A stretch of DNA of 64,000 bases from Nannobrachium achirus (GCA_963921795.1 OY997656.1:56353003-56417002), one strand, 5' to 3'. Positions 1-11,506 are shown, numbered from the stretch's first letter. Notes: generated from the letters alone by a model not told the origin. A program made the numbers and translations.

Positions 1-416
1 AAATACATATTTAGTCACTTGCGCGCATGCCCCAACCATTGAATTCAAATCGCTAAAACGATAGAAATCAGTAAAGGAAAACATTTTAACACTCATCTTT
101 TCTTTTCTCTAATTACATTCTAAAATATGAACCCTTGTAAAAAAAAAAGTCCTTTAACTCTATTTTTTAGGTTTTAGATTTTTTGGCATAAATCGGGGCT
201 ATTGAACACCCTTTATGTCTGTGTGTTGGTTAAAATAATATTGAACCAATGCAAAGTATTAAAAAGTGCTTGGGACAAAACCTCCTAACTTCACTTGAGC
301 TCATTTCCCCAAAAATGAACATTTTGGAGTTTAGGAGGTTTCGGCCCGACAGCAGAGATATTGTCTTTTTAACTGAGACGGTGTAGGAGAGTCGGACACT
401 AACCCTAACCCTAACC
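1..416. repeat. Interspersed repeat fragments with a short telomere-like tract
   Basis: Bases 1-155 closely resemble 20343-20530 (same order of motifs around CTTGCATGCATGCCCC and ATATGAACCCTTGT). Bases 193-300 resemble 3702-3790 and 3852-3955 (ATTGAACACCCTTT, then AATATTGAACCAATG). A short CTAACCCTAACCCTAACCC run lies at 398-416, directly before the tetranucleotide array. No gene is seen. Confidence 0.6.
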
Positions 417-425
417 CAGACAGGC

Positions 426-486
<61 letters not shown>

Positions 487-489
487 GGC

Positions 490-530
<41 letters not shown>

Positions 531-573
531 GGCAGGCAGGCAGACAGACAGGCAGGCAGGCAGGCAGGCAGGC

Positions 574-640
<67 letters not shown>
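417..640. repeat. (CAGA)n/(CAGG)n tetranucleotide microsatellite
   Basis: About 55 units of CAGA, interrupted by blocks of GGCA. Long cysteine- and serine-rich open frames across it come from the repeat and are not genes. Confidence 0.95.
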
Positions 641-642
<2 letters not shown>

Positions 643-1188
643 CAGACTAAAGGCTGTCTATTGTCCTCCAGGAAGCAGGTCACACCAATGAGGTCGTCCC
701 ACTTTCCACCAATCGTCTCATTGCGTGCCATAGCGGCTGTCCCTTCCTGGGAGCTGATTGGAGGAGATCATCCTGAGATTAAGATGTCCAAATTCAGCCT
801 TAATCCCACGAATTAATGTAATTAATGGGATAATTAATCTAATTAGGAACGATCTCTTTGCACTCCAGGTCAGGGAACACCCGTTATACCCAGACAGAGC
901 TGCTGTTTCTCATGCAATAGTTTTAATCTGTATTTTTTGTAGTGAATATATTTTTATTTTGTCCATGTTCTCATATAATTGCTCCTCACTAATGTTCATG
1001 ATTATGTTCTGCTCGGTCTCTTAGGAGAGCTGTGGGCAGTTCAAAAACCCGTCTGTCAGTGATATCATCGTTATGCAGAATTTAGATTTTAATATTTCGA
1101 TTTTTATTATCACAAGAACAATGGCTTCCATAACAACTTTTCAGGAATAGAAGGCCTGCGGTTTCTATTAGCTTGGATTCCCCATTAG
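641..1188. other. No gene recognised (downstream of GCAP exon 2)
   Basis: AT-rich sequence with no exon-like reading frame. It should lie inside intron 2 of the minus-strand GCAP gene, because exons 3 and 4 were not found anywhere in 1-4690. Confidence 0.5.
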
Positions 1189-1692
1189 TTAGGGAAAGTT
1201 AGCCTATTGCTAAACCAATCTGGGAACTAAATCTAAATCAATAGCTTTCTTCACAAATGTGTTCATATAGGTGTCTACTATCACCTCTGAACTTTGTCAA
1301 ACCCAACTCCCTTGACATACTTTGTGGGAGCCAATCAAAGTTATTGGGTATCCCGAGGGCCTGGGATTAAAGGGGGAACATTTTAAAATGGCCAATGTGA
1401 ACGTATGAGGTGTGTAATTTGGGTATTTTGGGGCTGCTGAATCCATTCCAACCATTATTTATCAGTAAAAATGACTCCTTGGCCATAAAAAAGGCCTAAT
1501 TAGCTAAGGCTTAGCCAATCATGTCATTCGAGTTCACCTGTGTCCTGTTAGTCCCTATGTTTTAAACCCTGTGTTTGAGTGTTCCTTGTCAGATTGCATC
1601 ATGTTATCCTGTGTGTCATGATGTGTGCGTACCCACCTAGAGATTTAGATTTAGTTCCCAGATTGGTCTAGCAATAGGCTAACTTTCCCTAA
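1189..1692. mobile_element. Foldback MITE with 51-bp terminal inverted repeats
   Basis: Bases 1189-1239 and 1642-1692 are inverted copies of each other with one mismatch that I can see (TAAACC against TAGACC). The 400-bp interior has no convincing reading frame. I could not identify a target duplication, so the transposon superfamily is unknown. Confidence 0.7.
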
Positions 1693-1790
1693 CTCCTAAC
1701 CCAGTGCCAAGACAACAACCATATACCCAGTGGGAAACAGACTTGGATCACAGGTTCTCTGAGGATGAGTGGAAACACATTCCAGAAAGA

Positions 1791-2152
1791 GTAGCCTACA
1801 TTCATCCTCCATCTGTGAGTAGCCTACATTCATCCTCCATCTGTGAGTAGCCTACATTCATCCTCCATCTGTGAGTAGCCTACATTCATCCTCCATCTGT
1901 GAGTAGCCTACATTCATCCTCCATCTGTGAGTAGCCTACATTCATCCTCCATCTGTGAGTAGCCTACATTCATCCTCCATCTGTGAGTAGCCTACATTCA
2001 TCCTCCATCTGTGAGTAGCCTACATTCATCCTCCATCTGTGAGTAGCCTACATTCATCCTCCATCTGTGAGTAGCCTACATTCATCCTCCATCTGTGAGT
2101 AGCCTACATTCATCCTCCATCTGTGAGTAGCCTACATTCATCCTCCATCTGT
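1791..2152. repeat. 28-bp minisatellite, about 13 copies
   Basis: Thirteen near-identical copies of a 28-bp unit beginning GTAGCCTACATTCATCC, with no visible sequence change between copies. The homogeneity points to recent expansion. Confidence 0.95.
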
Positions 2153-2242
2153 GCCAAGAGAGACTTGAATTCATGGAATTTGTTTGTGTTTTTGTCACAT
2201 TCCTAAGCCAATAATTTGATGACCAACAGTGGTTACCTATGG

Positions 2243-2600
2243 CAGTGGTTCTCAACCTTTTTAGGCCGCGACCCCCCAAATAATCCTATTTGAACTGATG
2301 AGCACTAAGAGTACATTTTGTAGAACATTACGGTTCTATTGTGAAAATAGCAGATCTACATGCTCACATATTTTCACAATGCCTCTAAGGTTTGACAATT
2401 TGGCCGATGTTTAATTTGTAATTTTAGAGGTATTAAAAAAAGTCCTTAAATTGTCACTTTAGAAATGTGCAGATACCCTCTATACACTTAAACTTTATGT
2501 TGGTTTGTTTACTGTTGAGTGAGAAAACAATGTTTCACATTAAGTTAATCATCTGGGGACCCCCCCAAAATAATTTGGGCCCACAGGTTGAGAACCACTA
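2243..2600. mobile_element. Non-autonomous hAT-like element (Charlie-type ends)
   Basis: The ends read CAGTGGTTCTCAACC and GGTTGAGAACCACTA, typical of hAT elements. Flanking 8-mers ACCTATGG (2235-2242) and CCCTATGG (2601-2608) match at 7 of 8 positions, as expected for an aged hAT target duplication. A shortened copy of the window-wide palindrome (GAAAATAGCAGATCTACATG) lies at 2340-2377. A related copy is at 36822-37151. Confidence 0.8.
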
Positions 2601-2774
2601 CCCTATGGAGACAAGAAGAGTCTCCTCAAATGATTGGCTTTAGGGATGCGAAAGAAACTTAAAAGAATATCCATGAATTGAAGTCTCCGTGGGGTTTCTA
2701 CTACATGCTATATTATTGAGCGGTGGTAACAACGCTCCTATACGTGGCCGTGTGTGTGGGTCTGTCTCCGTCCG

Positions 2775-3370
2775 TCCGTGTAGCCTAAACTTCGGAGCGT
2801 AACTAGTGCCGCACCATTTACGCCACTCGCGCAATATATACATAAAAATGTGCGGCTCGGCCGGGAATGGTGTGCTATTACCTTTTGCTCCGATCCGCCT
2901 TACCGTGCCGACGTAATCGGCAAAAAACTACGCTTAATTGTCCCCATTGACTTATAATGGGACAATGCAAGAAATCACTTTCAAGTATTTTTCTCTCGTA
3001 AACCATAGGCGCTACAGTTTCAAACCTCGGAGAGGAGATTCATAATGATTTTAAGAATGAATTGAAAAATAATTACATCACTCGGCCTCATGGTGGCGCT
3101 ATAACGGCCCACTTTACGTTTTGCCCTGTAACTCTTGAACCGTAGATCGGAAAATTAAAATTCTTTTTTCCCTGGATTCCTTGGGTCAAGACGCATCTCC
3201 CCATATAGGCCACGGCCTCCAACATCTGTAGGAGCAGTGTCCAAAAATGTGTTTTAAAAAATCGGCCTGAAGGTGGCGCTATATGGGCCAGACATCTTGA
3301 ATTTTCTCCAAAACACACTTTTTGCTCCTTTTCCTACATATTTTCTTCAAATGTCACAAAAATCGGTACA
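2775..3370 (-). repeat. Interspersed repeat, about 0.6 kb (copy 1)
   Basis: On the minus strand this matches the plus strand at 58150-58690 almost throughout, including GGTGGCGCTATA motifs, ATTATAAGTCAATGGGGAC and a shared end near TACGTCGGCA. No reading frame is conserved. The family is unidentified. Confidence 0.75.
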
Positions 3371-3639
3371 CATGATCTATGAGGTGGGTAAACCACCGCT
3401 CAGTTCACACGGGTGTGATTTTATTTATTATGCAAAGCCTCAACAACATTGTTTAAAATGTTGAATCTGATCATAGCTAAAAGTGATGAAACAAATCATG
3501 TTGTTCTTTACTTCTAGTATGTTGGACATATTGTAGCTACACATGCATTTGTTGATTACATTTTGCTGTATGTCTCTCCTAACCCAACTCAACACTTTTT
3601 ATCAGCTTCCTTTTGACTGATACCGTATGTAAAGATATA

Positions 3640-3953
3640 TCATCACTGTCTGGCCAAAACCTCTTAACTCCATTTGTGAGGTTTTTGGGCATAAATCATT
3701 GAACACCCTTTTCATCTGAGTGTTGGTTAACATAATATTGAACCAATGGAAAGTAGTAAAAAGTGCTTGGGACAAAACCTCCTAACTCCACACTTTCTGC
3801 CAAACCAGCAAACTCCACCCGATTGGCCCTCTGTTTTTTTCATAAATATGTGCTATTGAACACCCTTTACGTCTGTGTGTTTGTTTAAAATAATATTGAA
3901 CCAATGAAAAGTAGTAAAAAGCCCTTCGGTCAAAACCTCCTAATTCCACTTAA
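3640..3953. repeat. Two diverged tandem units of an interspersed repeat
   Basis: Motifs ATTGAACACCCTTT, then AATATTGAACCAATG, then GTCAAAACCTCCTAA occur twice about 153 bp apart. They also occur at 193-300. Confidence 0.65.
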
Positions 3954-4560
3954 AGGGATATTCCACTTTCAAAAAAACCTTTGGTCTTTTTATCGTCTAA
4001 TCAGGCTTTTATGAACACCCTGGACAGTTTTTAATTTGCTTGATTCAATATTTAGATATTTGATGTAAATGTTATCAGGCCCTCCTCCTCCAGGACCTCA
4101 CCCCATACACACCCATTGTAACTTCAGACTTCATTTTAACCATGATAGATTCATTAAAAACACCCATAATTTTTTTCTGGTGACTCATATTACCCTCCTA
4201 ATACGTGAGCAGACCGTGTTTTTTCAATAACTTTTTTCTTTTATTTTTAATAATTCTTTGGGAAAATTGAAAACATTAAATACAATAATATTTTATTGAA
4301 AATAAATGAAAAAGGTTATTGAAAAAACACGGCCTGCTCACGTATTAGGATGGTATTATGAGTCACCAGAAAATATAATGGGTGTTTTTAACGAATCTAT
4401 CATGGTTAAAATGAAGTCTGAAGTTACAATGGGTCCCTGAGCCTGGAGGGCCTGGTAACATTTACATCAAATATCTAAATATTGAATCAAGCAAATTAAA
4501 AACTGTTCAGGGTGTTCATAAAAGCCTGATTAGACAATAAAATTACAAAAAGTTTTTTTG
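3954..4560. mobile_element. TTAA-flanked foldback MITE, right end missing
   Basis: It starts after TTAA (3950-3953) with AGGGATATTCCAC. The left half then reappears inverted in the right half (the segment around GTGACTCATATTACCCTCCT against its complement), giving arms near 290 bp. The expected GTGGAATATCCCTTTAA right end is absent. It is the same family as 4878-5141 and 13135-13693. A TTAA target suggests the piggyBac or Kolobok superfamily. Confidence 0.8.
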
Positions 4561-4693
4561 AAGCTCATTTTCCCGAAAATTAACATTTAGTTCCTTTATA
4601 TGCATTTCTGTCAATATAAACATCAATCAACTCGACCAAGAGTTAAAACCCATCAGAGTAACTTTGTAGTGATGTTGTTGTCTTTAGTTTTAC

Positions 4694-4843
4694 CGTGAAG
4701 ATGGTTTCCAGCTCCTCCTTGTCGATCTTGCCATTGCCGTCCTGATCGAAGAGTTTGAAATACCACTTTAACTTCTGGTTGATCTCTCCTTTCAGCATGA
4801 GACTGACTGCTGCGATGTACTGGACGAAGTCTATGTAGCCATC
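4694..4843 (-). CDS. guca1: GCAP (guanylate cyclase activating protein), coding exon 2
   Basis: Fifty codons, residues 66-115, of a photoreceptor calcium sensor that regulates membrane guanylate cyclase. It continues exon 1 in frame and phase 0: exon 1 ends FDMDG and this exon starts [12 protein letters not shown], completing EF-hand 2. It then carries [15 protein letters not shown] and a canonical EF-hand 3 loop, [12 protein letters not shown] (residues 95-106), with acidic ligands in place. The acceptor follows a long pyrimidine tract (CTGTCTCCCCAG) and the donor is ACG|GTAAAA. The EF-hand 2 loop has Gln (CAG) at position 12, where Glu is usual. Exons 3 and 4 are not in the window. The family call is firm; which GUCA1 paralogue it is, is uncertain, though it looks like the fish GCAP3/GCAP4-type group. 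Confidence 0.9.
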
Positions 4844-4877
4844 CTGGGGAGACAGAGACAGAGAGACAGGAGGTTAA

Positions 4878-5141
4878 AGGGATATTCCACTTCAAAAAGA
4901 AGACAAAAAAAACTGTTGGTAATTTTATCGTCTAATCAGGCTTTTGTGAAAAAAAGCTATCGAAAAACATGACCAGTTCACATATTACATTACACATATT
5001 AAGAGGGTAGTATGAGTCACCAGAGAGTGTTTTTGATGAATCTATCATGGTTAAAATAGAATTTGAAGTTACTATGGGTCCAGCAAGGGCCTGATTAGAT
5101 GATAAAATGAGCAAAAGATTTTTTGACAGTGGAATATCCCT
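4878..5141. mobile_element. TTAA-flanked MITE, internally deleted copy
   Basis: Ends AGGGATATTCCAC and GTGGAATATCCCT are perfect inverted repeats, flanked by TTAA at 4874-4877 and 5142-5145. It lies only 30 bp beyond the acceptor of GCAP exon 2, within intron 1. The interior is a shortened form of the element at 13135-13693. Confidence 0.85.
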
Positions 5142-5280
5142 TTAATAAAAAAAAAACATGTTAAAACAATATATTTATTGGCCCCTTTTCCTTCAAAATG
5201 ACTTGAGTTCTAGAACAGGTTACATTCTTCAGCCACAAACTGCCTTGCTTTTCCACCTGTTTGCCCCAGGTTCAGTTCCA

Positions 5281-5347
5281 GGTGTGCGTGTGCGTGTGCG
5301 TGTGCGTGTGCGTGTGCGTGTGCGTGTGCGTGTGCGTGTGCGTGTGC
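5281..5347. repeat. (GTGTGC)n hexanucleotide microsatellite
   Basis: About eleven tandem units. Overlapping arginine/valine or histidine-rich open frames on both strands are by-products. Confidence 0.95.
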
Positions 5348-5444
5348 GGTCCTTCCGAAAAGGAACGGGTGGTTTGAGAAACCGAAACAAAAAAAATGAA
5401 ACCGTTGCATACGGTGCATCTGATAAAACAACACAAGACCCCAT

Positions 5445-5715
5445 ATAGAGGGGTCTTCAACAGTAATTAAAAGCCTCGGAAACCCAGGCTTTTAATTACT
5501 TATTGACGCTTCAAGTGGTTAAATATCTGAAAACACAAATTGACATGAATACAAAATACACTGATGATTGTGCTGTCAAACGATGAAACCATATGGAATC
5601 TATGAACAGGTTGTGGGGGTCCCTGCTTCATCTCTCTCTCAACTAAGGGGTCCTTGGCCTGAACACGCTGAAGAGCCCTCAGTGTGTCCTGCAGTGACAC
5701 AGCATTCATCCTGGC
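5445..5715. repeat. Interspersed repeat fragment, GGGGTCTTCAACAG family
   Basis: Shares GGTCTTCAACAG, TTCAAGTGGTTAAATATCTG and GAACAGGTTGTGGGGGTCCC with 20214-20340, 21990-22160 and 43400-43900. A small hairpin (AATTAAAAGCCT with its complement) is at 5465-5500. It is probably a hAT-derived fragment. Confidence 0.55.
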
Positions 5716-5780
5716 TCAGAGATCTTTGAGTCAACTGATCTCTGAGCTACAGTATAAGCTGCTTATCAGGACACACACAC

Positions 5781-5978
<198 letters not shown>

Positions 5979-5980
5979 AA

Positions 5981-6850
5981 TTACAGTTTTTCTTTCCGAT
6001 TGCTAAAACTCAAAAAGCTAAAATTAGGCACAATTTTCACAACCTTTACTTCTGTCCCCAATCGCTTGACTCAATTCGTTACTACTTTAGATTTCCTTAT
6101 CATATTAGATTCTGACTTTCCTTCTTTACACTCTGATGTCAATTTCACATCACCTTGTTGTCAAAATACAACACATCATTTTCAGGTTTTCACACACTTC
6201 TCACATAAAATCTCAAAGTATCAATCTACAACACACAACTATTCAAATCTCTACACTTTCATGTCTGATGTCAATTCACCCTGTTGTCTAAACACTACAC
6301 ACAATGTTCAGTTGTCGCACAACTGAACATGGAGACAGGAACCGGAGGCAGAGATGGGCAGAAAATACCAAAAAGTATTTGAAATACAAAGATACAAATA
6401 CCAGGACCAGGATAGTATCTTGGTGACAGTACACTGATCAGTATTAGACCAAGTATTTAGATACAGTCATTTTACAAAAGGAGAAATAGCTCATTTTCCA
6501 GAGCCATTGTCATTCATTCAGTGTGTTCCATTTCTATAATTGTGTTTTCAATGTTGCTCTTCAGTGTTCTGTACATGCTTGGTAGTGTTCAGCCAAAAGC
6601 TTAGTTGTGTTTATTCAATGAATGGTATGTGTGTGTCATGTGAAAATATGGCTGTGTTTTACCAAATGAAAACACAAGTTCCATTTTGTGAACATTTTGT
6701 GATTTGATGGCAAAGAGTTGTTTTGCAAAGGGATGCCAGGGTTTAGCAATTTGTGTGTGATGTTTGGAGTTTTGTGTGTGCAGTTTTGAAGAAGAAAAAA
6801 AAACGTACAGTTTTGAAAATTAGCAATTTAGCAATCGAAAAAAACTGTAA
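5981..6850. mobile_element. Probable MITE with TTACAGTTTTT ends
   Basis: The left end TTACAGTTTTTCTTTCCGAT and the right end (complement of 6822-6850) match over about 27 bp with small gaps and share GATTGCTAAA. The 870-bp interior contains no convincing gene. No target duplication could be defined. Confidence 0.55.
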
Positions 6851-6852
6851 CA

Positions 6853-7632
6853 GCTTCTCCTTTCTATAAAACACCCTGGACAACGCTCCACGCGTCCCAG
6901 ACTCTTCTCCCTTCCCTAAAACACCCTGGACGACGCTCCACACGTCCCAGACTCTTCTCCCTTCCCTAAAACACCTTGGACAACGCACCACACGTCCCAG
7001 ACTCTTCTCCCTTCCCTAAAACACCATGGACAATGCTCCACACATCCTAGACTCTTCTCCCTTCCCTAAAACACCCTGGACGACGCTCCACACGTCCCAG
7101 ACTCTTCTCCCTTCCCTAAAACACCTTGGACAACGCACCACACGTCCCAGACTCTTCTCCCTTCCCTAAAACACCTTGGACAACGCACCACGCGTCCCAG
7201 ACTCTTCTCCCTTCCCTAAAACACCATGGACAATGCTCCACACATCCTAGACTCTTCTCCCTTCCCCAAAACAAACCCTAAAACACCCTGGACGACGCTC
7301 CACACGTACTATAGACTCTCCTCCAGTCCCTAAAACACCCTGGACGACGCTCCACACGTACTATAGACTCTCCTCCAGTCCCTAAAACACCCTGGACAAC
7401 GCTCCACACGTACTATAGACTCTCCTCCAGTCCCTAAAACACCCTGGACAACGCTCCACACGTCCCAGACTCTTCTCCCTTCCCTAAAACACCCTGGACA
7501 ACGCTCCACTCGTCCCAGACTCTTCTCCCTTCCCTAAAACACCCTGGACGACGCTTCACGCGTCCCAGACTCTTCTCCCTTCCCTAAAACACCCTGGACG
7601 ACGCTCCACACGTTCCAGACTCTTCTCCCTCC
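6853..7632. repeat. 50-bp minisatellite array A, about 15 copies
   Basis: Unit of 50 bp beginning CCCTAAAACACCCTGGACGA and including CTCCACACGTCCCAGACTC. Three units near 7290-7440 carry a variant with ACGTACTATAGACTCTCC. The same unit makes array B at 16768-17222. The array ends in GGATCCCAAACTGTGGAACA, which looks like a LINE-encoded LWNN motif. Confidence 0.95.
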
Positions 7633-7740
7633 TGGATCCCAAACTGTGGAACAACCTCAGATCATAGTTCAGTGATATCAGCCAAAGGAGTATAAGGATC
7701 AGTGACATCACATGGGGAAACAATACACTGTCCTAAGGAA

Positions 7741-8032
7741 CAGGCATGTGCACAGATAGACATCAAAGGGTGTCTGTAAAAAGTGCCCTCTTGCTCCAGA
7801 CCGTGAATGCCGTTTTTACTATGATGGAAGAAATGTAAATGCCCTCTTTCCATGCCAGAAGGAAGCATTCAAGAGAATTGCCTTGTCCAAACTCTCCTGA
7901 ACTTGAATGCAGCGTTGAAAGAATTGCCCTCTCTGTGTAGAAATCCATGGCGTTACGCCACATCTCCAGTATTGACTTGACTATGCTTAGTTCAGTGTGG
8001 TATCAAGCAGCATGAAAATAGCCGACCTCCAA

Positions 8033-8095
<63 letters not shown>

Positions 8096-8225
8096 CTCCA
8101 AGCTCACAACGCGTCGCACTGCGACGCATTGTGAGCTTGGAGGTCTGCTATTTTCAATATTTCCACCCAAAGGCCCTTTTAGAAATTTCAGCCCCTGCCT
8201 CTCTAACATTCTCTGCACGTCCCTG
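7741..8225. mobile_element. Non-autonomous hAT-like element (CAGGCATGTGCAC family), copy 1
   Basis: Flanked by perfect 8-bp duplications CTAAGGAA (7733-7740 and 8226-8233). Ends are CAGGCATGTGCAC and GCACGTCCCTG. It contains the window-wide palindrome in its CTCCAAGC/GCTTGGAG version, with a (AT)n run of about 29 units (8034-8092) grown inside the left arm. Sister copies are at 17377-17746, 54224-54634 and 59606-59930. Confidence 0.9.
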
Positions 8226-8236
8226 CTAAGGAAACA

Positions 8237-8260
8237 TGTCTGTCTGTCTGTCTGTCTGAC

Positions 8261-8336
<76 letters not shown>

Positions 8337-8345
8337 GCTTTATTA

Positions 8346-8436
<91 letters not shown>

Positions 8437-8527
8437 CTTGCTCAACAGAGTAAACTTATAAAGGACTTAGATTTTAAAAAGTCATAGCAAGACAACACAA
8501 CCAGGCTACACATAGCGTAATAGAATA

Positions 8528-8607
<80 letters not shown>
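8237..8607. repeat. Cluster of three microsatellites
   Basis: (TCTG)n at 8237-8336, (AG)n at 8350-8434 and (TG)n at 8531-8607. Confidence 0.95.
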
Positions 8608-8609
<2 letters not shown>

Positions 8610-9334
8610 CAAGCAGATTATAGCAGAACATGAACATCTCATTACAACACAGTCTCCTCAGCAGCACGCTACAGTGCCATACAGTAAGCAGCAACCAGCC
8701 CACATGCTCTACCTGGACATTAGCATGCATTTCTGATGAGTTGATTTTGAATTCATTTTATTTCCAATCTAAGTATAGCCGGGGAGCCACAGGCCCAAAA
8801 GCTCAAAGAATAGGGTTTTACCTGTGACGTCTTGATGACATACTTTTTATTTTAGTTTTTTCTATTCATTTGGTCATTAAGGTACACAGAATGAGAGGCC
8901 TGCTCTGTCGGAAACATTGCGAAAAAAAGTTATGGCCATTTATACTCACTGTCCCATCGACTTCACTATACAGGAAAGACACACACCAAAATAAATATGC
9001 TTTAAGTAGCATGTGAGGGGTCAAACTAGGGTTTTGTCATGATTCTGAATCCATTGCAAGCATTTGTTTTGCATGAAAAACATTCCTTGGGCTAGAAAAC
9101 GGACCACAATAACGGTGAAAAGTGATTACTCATCACTTTTCACAGGTTTGAGAGGCTCAAATCTTTGTATTTTTACGTGATTGAAATCACAAAATTAAAG
9201 ATATAGGGAACGTACAGTATGTGTTCCTTTGAATGTTGTGGTCATCATCATCATCCTTTTTTTTGTAATTAAAATGTTTTTTATTTTATTTTTCTTAATA
9301 CAAAATCATCATCTTATAGTAATGGATAAATGAT
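8608..9334. other. No gene seen, intron 1 of GCAP
   Basis: No conserved reading frame or repeat that I recognise. A small hairpin AAAAGTGAT/ATCACTTTT is at 9118-9142. Confidence 0.5.
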
Positions 9335-9560
9335 ATCCAGTGGTGTAAAGTAGCTAAGTACATTTAGGCTACTCAAGTACTGCAGTATTTTTAGGTATGT
9401 TTTGTTTTGACTTACTTTCAGTACTTTTACTTCTACTCCATCAGGCCTACATCTCAGGCAAATTGTTGAACTTTTACACCAGTATAATTATTTCAAAACA
9501 TTAGTACTTACTTTGTAGATTTGGATTAAGCCTATGGCAAAACATATACTGTACGTTAAC
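9335..9560. repeat. Fragment of the ACTTTTACTC repeat family
   Basis: Motifs AGTACTTTTACTTCTACTCC and CTCAGGCAAAT also occur at 53130-53230 and 61740-61850, and relatives frame the composite at 12909-14250. This is a very common type of fish hAT-derived repeat. A T-tract lies at 9651-9676. Confidence 0.6.
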
Positions 9561-9934
9561 CACTTCAGCACTAGGGTATGGGGGCTTAGTCTATTTACAA
9601 GTCACGAGTAGCAGCCGCCTGAAGGTGACTTTTCATACCGGGTGCCCTGGGTTTTTTTTTTTTTTTTTTTTTTTTTAAGGGGTTTAGAGCCACTACCATA
9701 TTATGTTATATCATCCTATATTGATGCTCACATCTGGATGCATTTCACACCTAATGCAACACATTCTGTTGAATAGCATTATTTAAATGGTGACTTAAAG
9801 AATACTTGCAAAACCATTACAGATATGTTAGCCTATAACCTGTGTCTATGATCTCCGTACTAATACCAAGAAAGTGGAGCACATCACTCCAGGTCATCTG
9901 GGAAAGGTCTGCTTTCTGCCCCTCCAATCACAGC

Positions 9935-10783
9935 TAGGGATGGGACCATATGAAAATGTCATTTCACGATTATTGTGACCAAAGAAATCGTGATTTATGA
10001 TATTATCGCGATAATCAAAACATCCCCAACATCCATTATCCTAAAAAATAAAAAAATAGCAGATCTACAAGCTCACAACGCTATCGGCTATTTTTGGGCA
10101 AAGAGATTTGGTAGAGAGTGGAAAAAAGACTGTATCAAGTACGTTATTTCCAGGTCCCTTTTACCAAATTATAGTGTATTTAAATGGTATCGGATATGCA
10201 GCTCGGCAAATAAAGGTTGAATTGATCCCAGTGCATGACGGAGCAGGGGCGTCAATTGGGTATGGCAGGGGTATGTAGCTGCCATACCCTGCAAATAAAA
10301 GTTACTTTTAAATGTAAATCCATGAATGTCTCTTTATCTGTGCTGGTTATTATGTTGTTAAATTACAGTAAAATAACTACAAATGCAAAATTTTACAAAA
10401 TGGTCACTTTAACAAGGTATTAAAATTACATTCTCCACACTTTTATTCTCCCCATCTAGACAGAATGGTATATTCCCAGGTTCCACAGGTCTGCACAGGT
10501 GCAATGCATTATTGTTAATTGTGGCACGTTTACTAACAAAGTTTCTGAACAACCGTCCCAGGCTGCCATATCCAGTCAAAGAAACTGTAGAAACGGGGGG
10601 GAAAATAGAATGTACTTCTTAAAATAAATATAGCATGCCTGTTTGCCATACCTTAGCTTTTTCTGAACTGACGCCACTGTAACGGAGGATAATTTCACGA
10701 TAAATGTAAATCTCCACGATATCATTATTGTGAGTGTTTTTTTATCACAATAAACAACAATAACGATTATGGTCTCATCCTTA
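9935..10783. mobile_element. Non-autonomous hAT-like element, TAGGGATGGGACCATA ends
   Basis: Ends TAGGGATGGGACCATA and TATGGTCTCATCCTTA are imperfect inverted repeats. The flanks ATCACAGC (9927-9934) and ATCACAAC (10784-10791) match 7 of 8, as for an old hAT duplication. A diverged palindrome copy lies at 10053-10098. Open frames inside are short and unrecognised. Confidence 0.75.
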
Positions 10784-10843
10784 ATCACAACTACACGTGG
10801 AGAAGCAGTGTTCAGTTCTTTATACTGTAGTCTACATACAGTA

Positions 10844-10925
10844 TCTGGAACAAACTCCCAGAAAAGTGCAGGTCTGCTGCCACTCTTACTGCTTTTAAAT
10901 CAAAGCTAAAAACCTTTCTCTTTGT
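10844..10925 (+). pseudogene. LINE reverse-transcriptase C-terminal fragment
   Basis: One frame reads WNKLPEKCRSAATLTAFKSK followed by LKTFLF. This is the pattern of the C-terminal tail of fish non-LTR polyproteins (W-N-x-L-P then LxxFKxxLKTxLF). Only this fragment survives, and similar trailing sequence to about 11070 recurs at 14620-14760. Confidence 0.6.
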
Positions 10926-11070
10926 TCAATCAATATACACTCAGCTACCCTAGTATTCCCTCTATACCAGATCTCCCAGATCAACAAAAACAGACGATCT
11001 ACAATCTTACAACGGGTTGTGTGTTTGCGATGAGCTAGCCTGTGGAGCTTATAGATCGGCTATTTTTGCC
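10925..11070. repeat. Repeat tail with diverged palindrome (copy 1)
   Basis: Shares CAATCAATATNCACTCAG, TCTCCCAGATC and GATCTACAATCTTAC with 14620-14760, including the ending TATTTTTGCCTGATTGTCAC. It contains a degenerate version of the palindrome. Confidence 0.6.
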
Positions 11071-11391
11071 TGATTGTCACCCCAGAATAGGGATGCTATA
11101 ATGTTCAACCTGTTTTTGCAAATTGAATTGCCTTGTTGTCAAAATCTGATGTACAAATACGCTTCCCTTGCCTTACAATCACATTAACAAGGATCAGATC
11201 TGATAGATCAGTGACGTTACAATCAACCAATAAGTATCAGATCCTGGATCCAACAACACTAACCAATAACACCCCAAGAAACACAACAATATCGGCCTAC
11301 TGAGCATGGGTCAGTGACAAGATCGGGTTTGCATTTCAAAATGGTATTTTACACATTGTTATATCTTTCAAGCCGGGAACGCCACGCTGTT

Positions 11392-11506
11392 ACTGTTACT
11401 ACTGTATATATATCATTGTTACTGTTACTACTGTATATATATATCATTGTTACTGTTACTACTGTATATATATCATTGTTACTGTTACTACTGTATATAT
11501 ATCGTT
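11392..11506. repeat. About 30-bp minisatellite, 4 copies
   Basis: Unit containing GTTACTGTTACTACTGTATA with variable TA runs. The region 11507-11864 holds nothing recognisable. Confidence 0.85.

Noticed and set aside
230..731. Long Cys/Ser/Val/Leu repeat reading frames on the minus strand
   Set aside because: They are translations of the CAGA/CAGG microsatellite. The same applies to frames over the GT, CA, GA and CT runs elsewhere.
1..4690. Search for GCAP exons 3 and 4
   Set aside because: No minus-strand segment encodes the expected EF-hand 4 region (GELTLEEF-like). They must lie outside the window.
6743..7020. Minus-strand frame reading through the 50-bp minisatellite (WSVVQGVLGKGEESG)
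   Set aside because: The unit length is not a multiple of 3 and the frame depends on repeat phase. It is not a protein repeat.
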